Assembly (NCBI GenBank): GCA_947630025.1
Contig: CANRFZ010000021.1
Coordinates: forward strand, 1-40,621
Source of the DNA: an uncultured Lachnospiraceae bacterium
GTDB taxonomy: Bacteria > Bacillota > Clostridia > Lachnospirales > Lachnospiraceae
Length of the DNA stretch: 40,621 nucleotides
Direction: 5' to 3'
This document shows positions 40,473 to 40,621 of this stretch, in pieces; the stretch's first letter is position 1, and each line of letters begins with the position of its first letter. The notes beneath the pieces were generated by a model that saw nothing but the letters and a program-made list of their open reading frames with translations, searched no databases and was not told where the DNA came from. Both the position numbers and the translations under genes were made by a program.

Positions 40473-40621
40473 CAACAACGAGTTGCTTGTTAAAAGTAAG
40501 GTTTTAAACTTATCATGGATAATAACATATTGCTCAGGAGGCGTTAGTGTGAAAGAAAGTAGAGGAAGGCCGTAAAATGGCGCACTAAAACAAGCTATTG
40601 AAAAATAGCCTTTTAAAACAA

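Overview
The window looks like chromosomal DNA of an anaerobic Firmicute of the class Clostridia, most probably a Lachnospiraceae member. The basis is the gene set (RlmCD-type methyltransferase, YhaM, MutS2 with Smr domain, Firmicute-type GalT, type-3 ProRS, VanW protein, acetate kinase, PerR with a reverse rubrerythrin), strong AGGAGG-like ribosome binding sites and fairly GC-rich coding sequence. No species is claimed. No rRNA, tRNA or CRISPR array was seen.

Layout. 1-4.1 kb (minus): start of an XRE regulator cut by the window edge, then an operon of an HtrA-like protein that has lost its catalytic triad, yhaM and rlmD. 4.2-8.9 kb (plus): mutS2 followed by an OmpR-type response regulator and its kinase. 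8.9-13.7 kb (minus): vanW, AIR-synthase-like gene, Lrp/AsnC regulator, aminotransferase and trmL, closely packed. A 33-residue membrane peptide gene lies upstream of vanW. 14.0-15.9 kb: a membrane-anchored protein of unknown function converging on a DnaQ-like exonuclease, then an XRE regulator with palindromes in front of it. 16.0-21.4 kb (minus): a CheY-like receiver, a membrane hybrid 'kinase' with no ATPase domain, galK and galT in one run, preceded by two structured repeats. 21.5-23.2 kb: a PTS enzyme I homologue.

23.2-27.5 kb is an accessory patch, visibly AT-rich in its first half. It holds an XRE regulator divergent from a stand-alone acyl/aminoacyl adenylating enzyme with two matching operators between them, an AbiEi/AbiEii toxin-antitoxin pair, and a frameshifted, truncated restriction-enzyme N-terminus that stops at the 3' end of ackA.

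27.5-37.0 kb (minus) returns to core genes: ackA, proS, a double-length O-antigen-ligase-like membrane protein made of two tandem copies, an AI-2E-type permease and a second two-component system. A third copy of the structured repeat precedes its kinase gene. 37.3-38.4 kb is an oxidative-stress pair: perR behind a palindromic Per-type box, then reverse rubrerythrin and a terminator. The last 2 kb holds an orphan AbiEi-like (DUF6088) gene with its own operator-promoter, a DUF4261 protein and a decayed GntR fragment.

The points most worth following are the structured repeats placed about 35 nt ahead of two signalling genes, the ATPase-less hybrid kinase in front of galK-galT, the XRE/adenylating-enzyme pair with its operators, the triad-less HtrA, and the tandem O-antigen-ligase fusion. 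No clearly new multi-gene system could be proven from sequence alone.
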